Assembly: GCF_013249015.1 (NCBI RefSeq)
Contig: NZ_JABRPL010000001.1
Coordinates: 606,318 to 670,317 of the forward strand
Source of the DNA: Rathayibacter agropyri
GTDB taxonomy: Bacteria > Actinomycetota > Actinomycetes > Actinomycetales > Microbacteriaceae
Length of the DNA stretch: 64,000 nucleotides
Direction of reading: 5' to 3'
Below, piece after piece: positions 56,828 through 64,000 of the stretch. Numbering within the stretch: position 1 is the first letter of the stretch; each line of letters begins with the position of its first letter. The notes under the pieces were generated by a model. The model had not been told where the DNA came from. It saw nothing but the letters and a program-made list of their open reading frames with translations, and made no database searches. Position numbers and translations under genes: made by a program.

Positions 56828-58042
56828 ATGACGCACACCGCCCTCTCCCGCTCCTTCGCCTCCGGACTCGTCGCGCTCGTCGCGACCGGAGCCCTGCTCT
56901 TCGGCGCGACTCCCGCCCGCGCCGCGGAGAATCCGCAGAAGCCGCTGTCCTCCGTCGAGGAGCCTCCTGCCGCCCTGGCCCCGGCGAGCGACTCGCCCGC
57001 GGCCACGCAGCAGACCGCCCGCTCCGCCGTGCGCTATTACAACGCCCTCGTGGGCGGCGAGCAGCTCAACGCCGGCCAGAGGATCGTCTCTGGCACGAAC
57101 GGCTACTCGTTCCAGATGCAGAGCGACGGGAACGCCGTGACCTACGACCCCACCGGCCACCCCACCTTCGCGACCGACACGCAGGGCCGAGGCAACCGCC
57201 TCGTCATGCAGACCGACGGCAACATGGTCGTCTACTCGGCACAGGGCAGCCCCGTCTGGAGCACAAACACCACGAACGAGGCCGGCGCCTCGGTCATCAT
57301 CCAGGCCGACGGCAACCTCGTCGTCTATCGCGAGAACGGCTCGCCCGCCTGGGCAAGCAGCATCCGCCGCACCATTGCCGAGCCCGTCACGGACACCCTC
57401 TTCGCCGGGCAGACGCTGCGTCCCGTGCACCAGCTCACTTCTGCTGACGGTCGCTTCCACGCGGTCATGCAGACCGACGGCAACTTCGTCGGCTACGGAC
57501 CTCAAGGGGCGGTCTGGGGTACCGGCACCGGCGGCTCGGACAACCGCATCACGATGCAGAAGGACGGCAACGCCGTCGTCTTCGGTGCGGACAATTCGGT
57601 CAAGTGGTCCTCCGGCACCCGCGGGACGAACCTCCGGCTCGGCATCAACAATGCCGGCTCGCTCATCATCGTGGACACGAAAGACGACGTGGTCTGGACC
57701 AGCCAGGCGGCCTTCCCGTCGACGACGCTGTACGCCGCGAACTCCCTGGAGGCCGGTAGCTTCCTCCGCTCGGCGAACGGCGTCTACCGCGCGGTGATGC
57801 AGGACGACGGCAATTTCGTCGTCTACGGGACGTCCGGTCCGATCTGGGCGTCGAAAACCACGCGCCCCGGCGCTTTCCTCGCCCTGGACACCATGGGCCG
57901 GCTCTCCGTGGGCACGGAGACGGTCACCGGCTGGACCGTCGTACCAGGCGTCACCTCCGTAGGCCCGTACAAGCTCGTGATGCAGGACGACGGCAACCTC
58001 GTCGAGTACGACAGCCGCCGAGCCGTGTGGGCCAGCCGCTGA
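56828..58042 (+). CDS. Secreted bulb-type (mannose-binding) lectin-repeat protein
   Basis: A 404-residue exported protein. A signal peptide (SGLVALVATGALLFGATPARA) ends at an AxA site and is followed by a Pro/Ala-rich spacer. The rest is made of three B-lectin domains with repeated QxDxNxVxY carbohydrate sites: MQSDGNAVTYD, MQTDGNMVVYS, IQADGNLVVYR, MQTDGNFVGYG, MQKDGNAVVFG, MQDDGNFVVYG and MQDDGNLVEYD. Two further repeats are degenerate (NNAGSLIIVDT, DTMGRLSVG). There is no catalytic domain. Bulb lectins bind alpha-mannose; in plant-associated bacteria they may contact host or rival glycans. Confidence 0.9.
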   Translation: MTHTALSRSFASGLVALVATGALLFGATPARAAENPQKPLSSVEEPPAALAPASDSPAATQQTARSAVRYYNALVGGEQLNAGQRIVSGTNGYSFQMQSDGNAVTYDPTGHPTFATDTQGRGNRLVMQTDGNMVVYSAQGSPVWSTNTTNEAGASVIIQADGNLVVYRENGSPAWASSIRRTIAEPVTDTLFAGQTLRPVHQLTSADGRFHAVMQTDGNFVGYGPQGAVWGTGTGGSDNRITMQKDGNAVVFGADNSVKWSSGTRGTNLRLGINNAGSLIIVDTKDDVVWTSQAAFPSTTLYAANSLEAGSFLRSANGVYRAVMQDDGNFVVYGTSGPIWASKTTRPGAFLALDTMGRLSVGTETVTGWTVVPGVTSVGPYKLVMQDDGNLVEYDSRRAVWASR

Positions 58043-58071
58043 CGGCGGGCCGACTGTCGCACAGTGTCGGG

Positions 58072-58566
58072 GTGAGCGCTCCCGGCGAGTTCATCCGCTC
58101 GGCCCTCGACTACGAGGGCGATGTCTGGCGCGCTCAGGAGGTTCGGGAGCGCTTGGGCGCCGGTCTCGACTCGACCGGTGCCTCGGTCGGGGCGGTGCGC
58201 GGCACTGTGCGGGATGCACTGCGGACGTTTCGCGGGCTCTCCCACGACGACGTGACCGCCCTCTCGACCGAACTCTGGAACCCACCGGTATTCGAGCCAC
58301 GGCTGGCCGCCGTGGTGCTGCTGCAATCGCGCGCAGCGCTCCTGCGCGGCCTGGACCTCACCCGCCTCGAAGGGTTCGCGCGCGACTCGCGAGTAGATGA
58401 GCTGAGCGATCCGCTGGCCCGAGACGTCATCGCCCCGCTGCTCGCGGGCCTGGCCGGCGCGGCGCGGACGCGGGCGGACGCGGTACTCGACCGGTGGGCC
58501 GCCGAGGGCGGGCGACTAAAGAGCGTCGCGACGGTAGCTCGGGACGACCTTCACAACCAAGGCTGA
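58072..58566 (+). CDS. DNA-alkylation-repeat protein, truncated
   Basis: A 164-residue HEAT-like helical protein of the AlkD family, which excises alkylated purines. LSTELWNPPVFEPRLAAVVL is the conserved repeat block and AARTRADAVLDRWAAEGGR is in the right place for the later helices. Full-length relatives continue for about 60 residues with the WLRRAALL block carrying substrate-contacting Trp/Asp residues; here the sequence becomes LKSVATVARDDLHNQG and stops. It is probably inactive. The stop is inside the inverted repeat at 58555-58617. Confidence 0.65.
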   Translation: MSAPGEFIRSALDYEGDVWRAQEVRERLGAGLDSTGASVGAVRGTVRDALRTFRGLSHDDVTALSTELWNPPVFEPRLAAVVLLQSRAALLRGLDLTRLEGFARDSRVDELSDPLARDVIAPLLAGLAGAARTRADAVLDRWAAEGGRLKSVATVARDDLHNQG

Positions 58567-58617
58567 GAAGCCGGATCTGGAGCGGCCAACCTCCGTCAGC
58601 GCGTCTCAGCCTCGGTT
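58555..58617. repeat. 14-bp inverted repeat at the cydC / AlkD-like junction
   Basis: AACCAAGGCTGAGA and TCTCAGCCTCGGTT are complementary with one mismatch and lie 35 bp apart. The element straddles the stop codons of two convergent genes. It may serve as a bidirectional transcription terminator or be a scar of an insertion that removed the C-terminus of the DNA-alkylation-repeat gene. No T-run is present. Confidence 0.55.
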
Positions 58618-60285
58618 CCAATCGCCGCTCCCGCCGTCCGTCAACGCCGTGCCCCGTTCAACGCGAATCCGCTGGTCGAACACGAGCGCCGGAGGCACAC
58701 GGTGCGCAATCAGCACGACCGTCCGCCCCTCCGCGGCCCGCAGCAGGTCGCAGAGCAGCGCGTCCGCCAAGGGGGCGTCGACCGAGGCGGTCGGCTCGTC
58801 CAGCACCAGCACATCGAAGTCGGCGAGCAGGGCCCGCGCCAGAGCGAGCCGTTGCGCCTGGCCGCCAGACACCAGAGAACCGCGCTCGCCCACCCGTGCG
58901 TCGAGCCCGCCGCGCGCGGCGACCCAGGAGGCGAGGCCGACCCGCGCGAGCACGTCCTCGAGGACAGCGTCGGCGGCGTTGGGACGGGCGAAAAGGAGGT
59001 TCTGCCGAATCGTGTCGTCGAAGAGGTAGGGCTGCTGCTCAACCAGGCCGACGACGCGGCGCACCTCGTCCTGCGGGAGCGTCCGCGCCTCCACTCCGCC
59101 CAGGGAATAGGAACCGGAGTAGGCGAGGAAGCGCACTAGCGCATGGGCCAGCGTGGTCTTGCCGGATCCACTGCCGCCCGTGAGGAGGACACGGGCACCG
59201 GCGGGCAACTCCAGCGAGACACCGCTCAGGGCAGGGCCGGCCGCTCCGGGCCAACTCACGGTCATCTCGCGCAGCACGATGTCATGGCCGGCCGGCCGCG
59301 CCCGCGGATCGACGTCCGCGTCGGAGGCGAGCGCCGGCGAGGACGCCTCCCGGTCAAGGTCCGCCAACCTCTGGGCGCTGGAGAGCGCCGCGCGGGCCGA
59401 CTGAACAGCCAGCGGAGCCGTGGCCAGCACCTCGAAGACCGCGAGGGGCACCAGCGCGATCACGCCGAGGGCGGGCCCGCCGAGCTGGCCGACCGCGGGC
59501 ACGCCCAGCGCCAGCCCTGCCCAGACCGCGCCGCCCGAGCAGAGCGCCAGTACGGCCGCCGCGAGCCCGGCCGAGGCCGCCCGGCGTCGCGCGGCGCGAG
59601 CGAGCGCCTCCTCGGCCCGGATCACGTTCCCGACCGCCTCGTCGGCGGCGTCGAAGGCGATCAGCACGTCGAGCCGGGTGACCACGAGATTCAGGCGCTC
59701 GGCGAGCTCTCCCCGCAGCGGAGCCAGCTCGCGGTCGGCGTGCGCCGAAAGCAGGCCCGCACCGACAGCCCCGCCCGCGAACGCCAGGACGAGCAGCACC
59801 AGGAGCACGGCTCCCATCGCGGGCAGGAGTAGCCACACTCCGACCACCGAGGCCGTCGCGACAACCGCCGAGACGAGCAGAGGCTGCACGATCCGCAGCG
59901 GCACGTCCTGCTGGGCATCGACGTCGGCGACGATCCGCGACACCAGGTCGCCGCGGCGCACGCGGCCGAGCCCGTCCGGAGCAACGGGCACAAGACGCTC
60001 GTAGACGCCGACCCGCAGGTCTGCCAGCGCCCGGAACGCGGCGTCGTGCCCAGCGAGTCGTTCCAGGTAGCGGAAGACCGCGCGGGCGAGGGCGAATGCG
60101 CGAACGCCGACGACCGCCATCGAGAGGAAGAGGATCGGCGGCTGCTCCGCCGCCCGCACGATCAACCAGGCGGAACAGGCCAGCAGAGCGACGACGGAGG
60201 CGGAGGACAGCAACCCGAAGGAGAGGCCGGGCAGGAAGCGGCGGGGGCCGGGAATCGCCGCGCGGAGGACATCGGCGCGGTTCAT
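58606..60285 (-). CDS. cydC: Thiol-reductant ABC exporter subunit CydC
   Basis: One half of the CydDC heterodimer, 559 residues, exporting glutathione or cysteine-type thiols needed for cytochrome bd assembly. Six transmembrane helices precede the ATPase: Walker A LLTGGSGSGKTTLAHALVRF, signature LVSGGQAQRLALARAL, Walker B FDVLVLDEPTASVDAPLAD. The last 12 residues are hydrophilic. It overlaps the cydD stop by four bases (ATGA), so the two subunits are translated together. The order cydA-cydB-cydD-cydC is standard. Confidence 0.93.
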   Translation of the reverse strand: MNRADVLRAAIPGPRRFLPGLSFGLLSSASVVALLACSAWLIVRAAEQPPILFLSMAVVGVRAFALARAVFRYLERLAGHDAAFRALADLRVGVYERLVPVAPDGLGRVRRGDLVSRIVADVDAQQDVPLRIVQPLLVSAVVATASVVGVWLLLPAMGAVLLVLLVLAFAGGAVGAGLLSAHADRELAPLRGELAERLNLVVTRLDVLIAFDAADEAVGNVIRAEEALARAARRRAASAGLAAAVLALCSGGAVWAGLALGVPAVGQLGGPALGVIALVPLAVFEVLATAPLAVQSARAALSSAQRLADLDREASSPALASDADVDPRARPAGHDIVLREMTVSWPGAAGPALSGVSLELPAGARVLLTGGSGSGKTTLAHALVRFLAYSGSYSLGGVEARTLPQDEVRRVVGLVEQQPYLFDDTIRQNLLFARPNAADAVLEDVLARVGLASWVAARGGLDARVGERGSLVSGGQAQRLALARALLADFDVLVLDEPTASVDAPLADALLCDLLRAAEGRTVVLIAHRVPPALVFDQRIRVERGTALTDGGSGDWNRG

Positions 60286-61895
60286 CCGAGGACCGCCGCG
60301 GGCGTGAGAACGAGCACGGAGTCCGCCGCGGCGATCGTCGCAGGCCGATGGCTGGCGACGACGACGATCACGCCGCGATCGGCGAGCGTGCGCAACCCGG
60401 CGAGCAGCGCGCGCTCCGACTCCTCGTCAAGGGCGGCTGTCGGCTCGTCGAGCGCGAGGACGGTGCAGCCGTTCTCGAGCAGCCGGTGCACGGCCCGCGC
60501 CACGGCGACGCGCGCGCTCTGACCGCCGGAGAGTCCCGAACCCTCGGCATCGACGCGGCACGACGGAGCGACGTCCGCGGCGGCGAGCGCGAGGGCGCGG
60601 CACACGCGCTCAGGGTCCGGGGAGCGCGTGCCCAGCTCGACGTTCGAGCCCACCGTCCCGGGCAGCAGGTCGGGACGCTGGCCCGACCACGCGAGGCGGG
60701 CACGCAGGTCGCCGACGGCCTCCCCGCCGAGCAGCAGCGCGCCGTCGAACGGCACGAAGCCCGCGAGGGCCGCGAGGAGGGTCGACTTTCCGGATCCGCT
60801 CGGCCCCGTCACGGCCGTGATCGAGCCGACAGGTAGCACTGCATCGACCGGAGCGAGCACCCTGCCGTGCCCGTTGTCGACGGTCAGTCTGCGCAGCTTC
60901 AGAGCACCCGCCGATCTCGCCGTCTCCCGCTCCGGCAGCCGAGCCGCACGCTCGATCAGGGCAAACGCCCGCTCTGCCGCCTGCACCCCGTCGGCGGCGG
61001 CGTGGAATTCGGCGCCGACCTGCCGCACCGGCAGGAACACGTCCGGCGCGAGAACGAGCACGAACAGCCCGACCGCCAGCCCGAGCGAGCCATCGACCAG
61101 CCGAAGGCCGATCGACACGGCGACGAGCGCGACCGACAGCGAGCCCGCCAGCTCGAGCACGAAACCGCTGACGAATGTAACCCGCAGCACCTTCATCGTG
61201 TGCAGCCGGTAGTCCTCCGTCAGCGCGCGGATCCGCGTCGCCTGCCGCTCGGCCCTGCCGAAGATCGTGAGCGTCGCGAGCCCGCCGACCATGTCGACAA
61301 AGCCCGACGCGAGCGCCTGCAGCCGATCCCACTGCCGCTCCTGCACCGCCCGGGTCGCCCAGCCGATGAGCACCATGAACACCGGAATGAGCGGCAGGGT
61401 GACGACGAGGAACAGCGCGCTGAGCGGATCGGCGAGGAAGACGACCAGTGTCAGCAGCGGAGTGGCGATCGCCGTCGCGATCAGCTGCGGCAAGTAGCGG
61501 GCAAAGTAGCCGTCGAGGGCGTCGAGCCCGCCACCCAGCAGCGCGACCGTTCCTCCTGAACCCCCTTCGGGCCGACCCGCGGGACCGAGCTTGACGAGAG
61601 CGGCAAGCACCGCCGCACGCAACTGGGCCTTCGCGCCGACTCCACCCCGCATGGCGTTCACCTCGGTCGCCCAGGCGAGGACAGCGCGGGCGACGACCAC
61701 CCCGAGGAGCGCCGCGAGGAGCGGGGCGAGGTCGGAGTCACTCCTGCCGTCGACCGCGCCCGCCACCAGCTGCGCCACCAGCCACGCGAACGCCACGAGG
61801 ACGAGCGTGCGGGCCAGTGCCAGCGCACCGCCGAGCACCAGGAAGACGCGGGTCGCGCGGGCGTAGCGGAGCAGGCGCGGGTCGAGGGGCTTCAC
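60282..61895 (-). CDS. cydD: Thiol-reductant ABC exporter subunit CydD
   Basis: The partner of CydC, 537 residues. The membrane domain starts ARATRVFLVLGGALALARTL and contains YLPQLIATAIATPLLTLVVF. The ATPase has VTGPSGSGKSTLLAALAGF (Walker A), LSGGQSARVAVARAVH (signature with Ser-Ala instead of Gln-Arg, unusual) and TVLALDEPTAALDEESE. It is shorter than E. coli CydD. The ATG at 61895 is one base after the cydB stop; coupling is likely. Confidence 0.93.
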   Translation of the reverse strand: MKPLDPRLLRYARATRVFLVLGGALALARTLVLVAFAWLVAQLVAGAVDGRSDSDLAPLLAALLGVVVARAVLAWATEVNAMRGGVGAKAQLRAAVLAALVKLGPAGRPEGGSGGTVALLGGGLDALDGYFARYLPQLIATAIATPLLTLVVFLADPLSALFLVVTLPLIPVFMVLIGWATRAVQERQWDRLQALASGFVDMVGGLATLTIFGRAERQATRIRALTEDYRLHTMKVLRVTFVSGFVLELAGSLSVALVAVSIGLRLVDGSLGLAVGLFVLVLAPDVFLPVRQVGAEFHAAADGVQAAERAFALIERAARLPERETARSAGALKLRRLTVDNGHGRVLAPVDAVLPVGSITAVTGPSGSGKSTLLAALAGFVPFDGALLLGGEAVGDLRARLAWSGQRPDLLPGTVGSNVELGTRSPDPERVCRALALAAADVAPSCRVDAEGSGLSGGQSARVAVARAVHRLLENGCTVLALDEPTAALDEESERALLAGLRTLADRGVIVVVASHRPATIAAADSVLVLTPAAVLG

Positions 61896-61896
61896 G

Positions 61897-62901
61897 TCAG
61901 TGCGCGTCAGCCGGGATGTGCATTCGGCTGATGCGCGTGCGGAAAATCCAGTAGGTCCAGGCCTGGTAGCCGACGATGAGCGGCACGAACACCAGGGCGG
62001 TCCAACTCATGACCGTCAGCGTATACGGCGTGCTCGACGCGTTCTCGATCGTCAGCCCATAGGCGGGCACGTTCGAGGCGGGCATCACAGCGGGGAACAG
62101 CGTGGTGAACAGGGCGAGCACAACCAGGGCGATCGTGCCTGCGAGCAGGGTGAACGCGCGACCCTCGCGGCCCCTCGTGATCGCGAACCAGCCGCCGACG
62201 AGCGTCACGACGGCCGCGATCGAGAGGGCCCAGGAGGCGGCGCTGCCCTGCCCGAGATTCGTCCACACGAGGAAGACGGCCGCGACCGCGCTGGTCACCA
62301 GCCCCGCCCGTGTCGCGAGGCGGCGCGCTCGCTCTCGAATCTCCCCCTCGGTCTTGAGCGAGACGAACACCACTCCGTGGGTGAAGAAGAGCAGGAGGGT
62401 CGTCGCGCCGCCCAGCAGGGCGTAGGGGGTGAGCAGGTCGACGACGGTGCCGATGTAGTTGTGATCTGCGTCCATCGGCACGCCCTGCACCATGTTCGCG
62501 AACGCGACTCCCCAGAGGAAGGCGGGCACGGCAGAACCGACGACGATCATCGCGTCGAACCGCTTCTTCCAGGCGGCCTCGGGCCGCTGGTGCCGGTACT
62601 CGAACGAGACACCGCGCGCGATCAACGCCAGGAGGATGAGCAGCAGCGGCAGGTAGAAGCCGCTGAACACTGTCGCGTACCACTCAGGGAACGCCGCGAA
62701 CAGCGCGGCTCCGGCCACGATCACCCAGGTCTCGTTGAGGTCCCAGACCGGCCCGATGGTGTTGATCAGCACACGACGGTCGGTGTCGTCGCGCCCGAGG
62801 AACGGAAGCGACATGCCGACGCCGAAGTCGAAACCGTCGAGCACGAAGTAGCCGATGAAGAAGAAAGCGACAATCCAAAACCAGAGCACAGCGAGATCCA
62901 T
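61897..62901 (-). CDS. cydB: Cytochrome bd ubiquinol/menaquinol oxidase subunit II
   Basis: The second membrane subunit of the bd oxidase, 334 residues and eight or nine spans. The conserved FVLDGFDFGVGM and IGPVWDLNETWVIVAGAALF occur in the first 60 residues. The C-terminus ends FRTRISRMHIPADAH. It forms the heterodimer with CydA in the cytoplasmic membrane and supports respiration at low oxygen or under nitric oxide stress. Start ATG 62901; it follows cydA by 12 bases. Confidence 0.94.
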   Translation of the reverse strand: MDLAVLWFWIVAFFFIGYFVLDGFDFGVGMSLPFLGRDDTDRRVLINTIGPVWDLNETWVIVAGAALFAAFPEWYATVFSGFYLPLLLILLALIARGVSFEYRHQRPEAAWKKRFDAMIVVGSAVPAFLWGVAFANMVQGVPMDADHNYIGTVVDLLTPYALLGGATTLLLFFTHGVVFVSLKTEGEIRERARRLATRAGLVTSAVAAVFLVWTNLGQGSAASWALSIAAVVTLVGGWFAITRGREGRAFTLLAGTIALVVLALFTTLFPAVMPASNVPAYGLTIENASSTPYTLTVMSWTALVFVPLIVGYQAWTYWIFRTRISRMHIPADAH

Positions 62902-62913
62902 GCGGAACGCCTC

Positions 62914-64000
62914 CTAGTAGACCGTGCCGACGAGTTGCGGGCGACCGCTCTCCTCGTCGACCTCGGGAACGTCATCAGGGCCGGCCTGTGCGGCGCGCGT
63001 GATCAGGCGGAACTCGACCAGGGCGAGCGTGCCGTAGATCGCGGTAAAGGCGACCAGCGAGATCAGAACCTCAAGCCCGCTCACTCCGGGCGAGACGCCG
63101 TCGGCGGTCTTTAAGAGCCCGAACACGAGCCACGGCTGGCGACCCATCTCGGTGAAGACCCAGCCGATGATCATCGCCATCAGCGGGAGCGGAGCCGCCC
63201 AGATCGCGATCTTCCACATCCACTGCTTCGGCTCGCGCCCCTTCCGGGTGAACCAGAGTCCGGCTGCGGCAACGCCGATAGCGAGGACGCCGAGCGCCAT
63301 CATCCAGCGGAATGACCAGTAGGTGACCCAGATGATCGGGGTGTAGTCGCCCGGTCCATAGACCTGCGTGTACTGCGCCTGGAGGTTAGTGATGCCCTCG
63401 ACCGTGCCGGTGAAGGTGTGCGTCGAGAGGAACGAGAGGAGGTAGGGAATGCGGATCGAGAACAGCTCGCTGGAGCCGTCGGGGGTGCCCCAGGTAAAGA
63501 CCGAGAAGGAGGCGTCGACGCCGGTGGAGGTCCTGTAAAGCGCCTCCGCCGAGGCCATCTTCATCGGCTGGGTGTCGACCATCGCGAGGCCGAGCGAGTC
63601 GCCGGTGACCAGGGTGAGACCGCCGCTGATCAGCATCATCCAGGCACCAAACTTCAGCGCCGGACGCATGGTCTCGAGGTGCTGGTTCCGCGACAGGTGA
63701 TACGCAGCGACGCTGACGATGACGGCGGCCGACACCATGAAGCAGGCAAAGATTGTGTGCGGGAACGCCGCGAGCGCGACCTTGTTCGTCAGCAGCGCCC
63801 CAATATCGGTGAGCTCGGCGCGGCCCTTGGTCTCGTTGATCCGAAAGCCGACCGGATTCTGCATAAACGCGTTTGCCGCGATGATGAAATAGGCCGAGAG
63901 TGTGGTGCCGAGAGTCGTGAGCCAGATCGTGGCGAGGTGCAGCTTCTCCGGCAACTTGTCCCAGCCGAAGATCCACAGGCCGATAAAGGTGGCTTCCAGG
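62914..64000 (-). CDS. cydA: Cytochrome bd oxidase subunit I, N-terminus outside window
   Basis: The haem-bearing subunit, of which 361 C-terminal residues are in the window; the first hundred or so lie beyond base 64000. The frame runs open to the edge (FIGLWIFGWDKLPEKLHLA). Diagnostic is MIIGWVFTEMGRQPWLVFG. Also conserved are LHLATIWLTTLGTTLSAYFI and NAFMQNPVGF. The Q-loop is of the short type. The TTG at 63954 that could be read as a start is simply a Leu codon. It heads the cydABDC operon. Confidence 0.93.
   Translation of the reverse strand, partial: LEATFIGLWIFGWDKLPEKLHLATIWLTTLGTTLSAYFIIAANAFMQNPVGFRINETKGRAELTDIGALLTNKVALAAFPHTIFACFMVSAAVIVSVAAYHLSRNQHLETMRPALKFGAWMMLISGGLTLVTGDSLGLAMVDTQPMKMASAEALYRTSTGVDASFSVFTWGTPDGSSELFSIRIPYLLSFLSTHTFTGTVEGITNLQAQYTQVYGPGDYTPIIWVTYWSFRWMMALGVLAIGVAAAGLWFTRKGREPKQWMWKIAIWAAPLPLMAMIIGWVFTEMGRQPWLVFGLLKTADGVSPGVSGLEVLISLVAFTAIYGTLALVEFRLITRAAQAGPDDVPEVDEESGRPQLVGTVY

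Overview
The window is a high-GC actinobacterial chromosome segment, most likely from the family Microbacteriaceae (Rathayibacter/Clavibacter/Curtobacterium type). The evidence is the very GC-rich coding sequence, many GTG starts, start/stop overlaps of the ATGA and GTGA kind, tRNA genes without an encoded CCA, and characteristic neighbourhoods: holA-comEC-comEA, hrcA-dnaJ-rsmE-HIT-phoH-ybeY-corC-era, uppS-recO beside leuA, and cydA-cydB-cydD-cydC. The genus assignment is inference; no rRNA gene is present.

Layout. 1-3733: an SOS box at the left edge, a tiny membrane protein, a family 2 glycosyltransferase, two conserved proteins and an acyltransferase. 3734-7692: an accessory patch with a frameshifted pseudogene, a serine-acetyltransferase-like gene, a duplicated CAT-anticodon tRNA, three small hypothetical genes and a broken tyrosine integrase. 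7709-12885: family 4 glycosyltransferase, DMT transporter, peptide deformylase, a kinase-like protein, an RlmG-type methyltransferase and tRNA-Asn. 12998-20245: a six-gene peptide-type ABC importer operon ending in a 2-hydroxyacid dehydrogenase. 20408-28747: dnaG, dgt, dusB, a YbaK deacylase, a class V aminotransferase, a severed oxidoreductase stub, uppS, recO and a UPF0126/TRIC channel. 28769-33133: leuA with a visible leucine leader peptide, then a two-component system. 33212-40578: the era-to-hrcA cluster with a CIRCE operator. 40750-49740: DUF4870 protein, hemW, DUF1990 protein, lepA, rpsT, holA, comEC, comEA. 49741-51928: a second accessory patch of lower GC with a membrane protein, a decayed copy of part of leuS and two overlapping tiny membrane genes. 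51929-64000: leuS, pabB/pabC, a secreted bulb-lectin protein, a truncated DNA-alkylation-repeat protein, and cydC-cydD-cydB-cydA, with cydA cut by the right edge.

Most of the window is core housekeeping: replication (dnaG, holA), translation and its quality control (leuS, def, lepA, rpsT, dusB, era, ybeY, rsmE), stress control (hrcA/dnaJ), leucine and folate synthesis (leuA, pabB/pabC) and bd-type respiration (cydABDC). The unusual material is in the two accessory patches, both flanked by partial copies of the neighbouring chromosomal gene, and in regulatory leaders: the leuA leader peptide and hairpin, and a triple mini-hairpin in the rpsT leader. No CRISPR array, intact insertion sequence or complete phage was seen. 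No clearly new multi-gene system is demonstrated; the best candidates for undescribed biology are the low-GC membrane protein patch, the tiny overlapping genes and the rpsT leader repeat.
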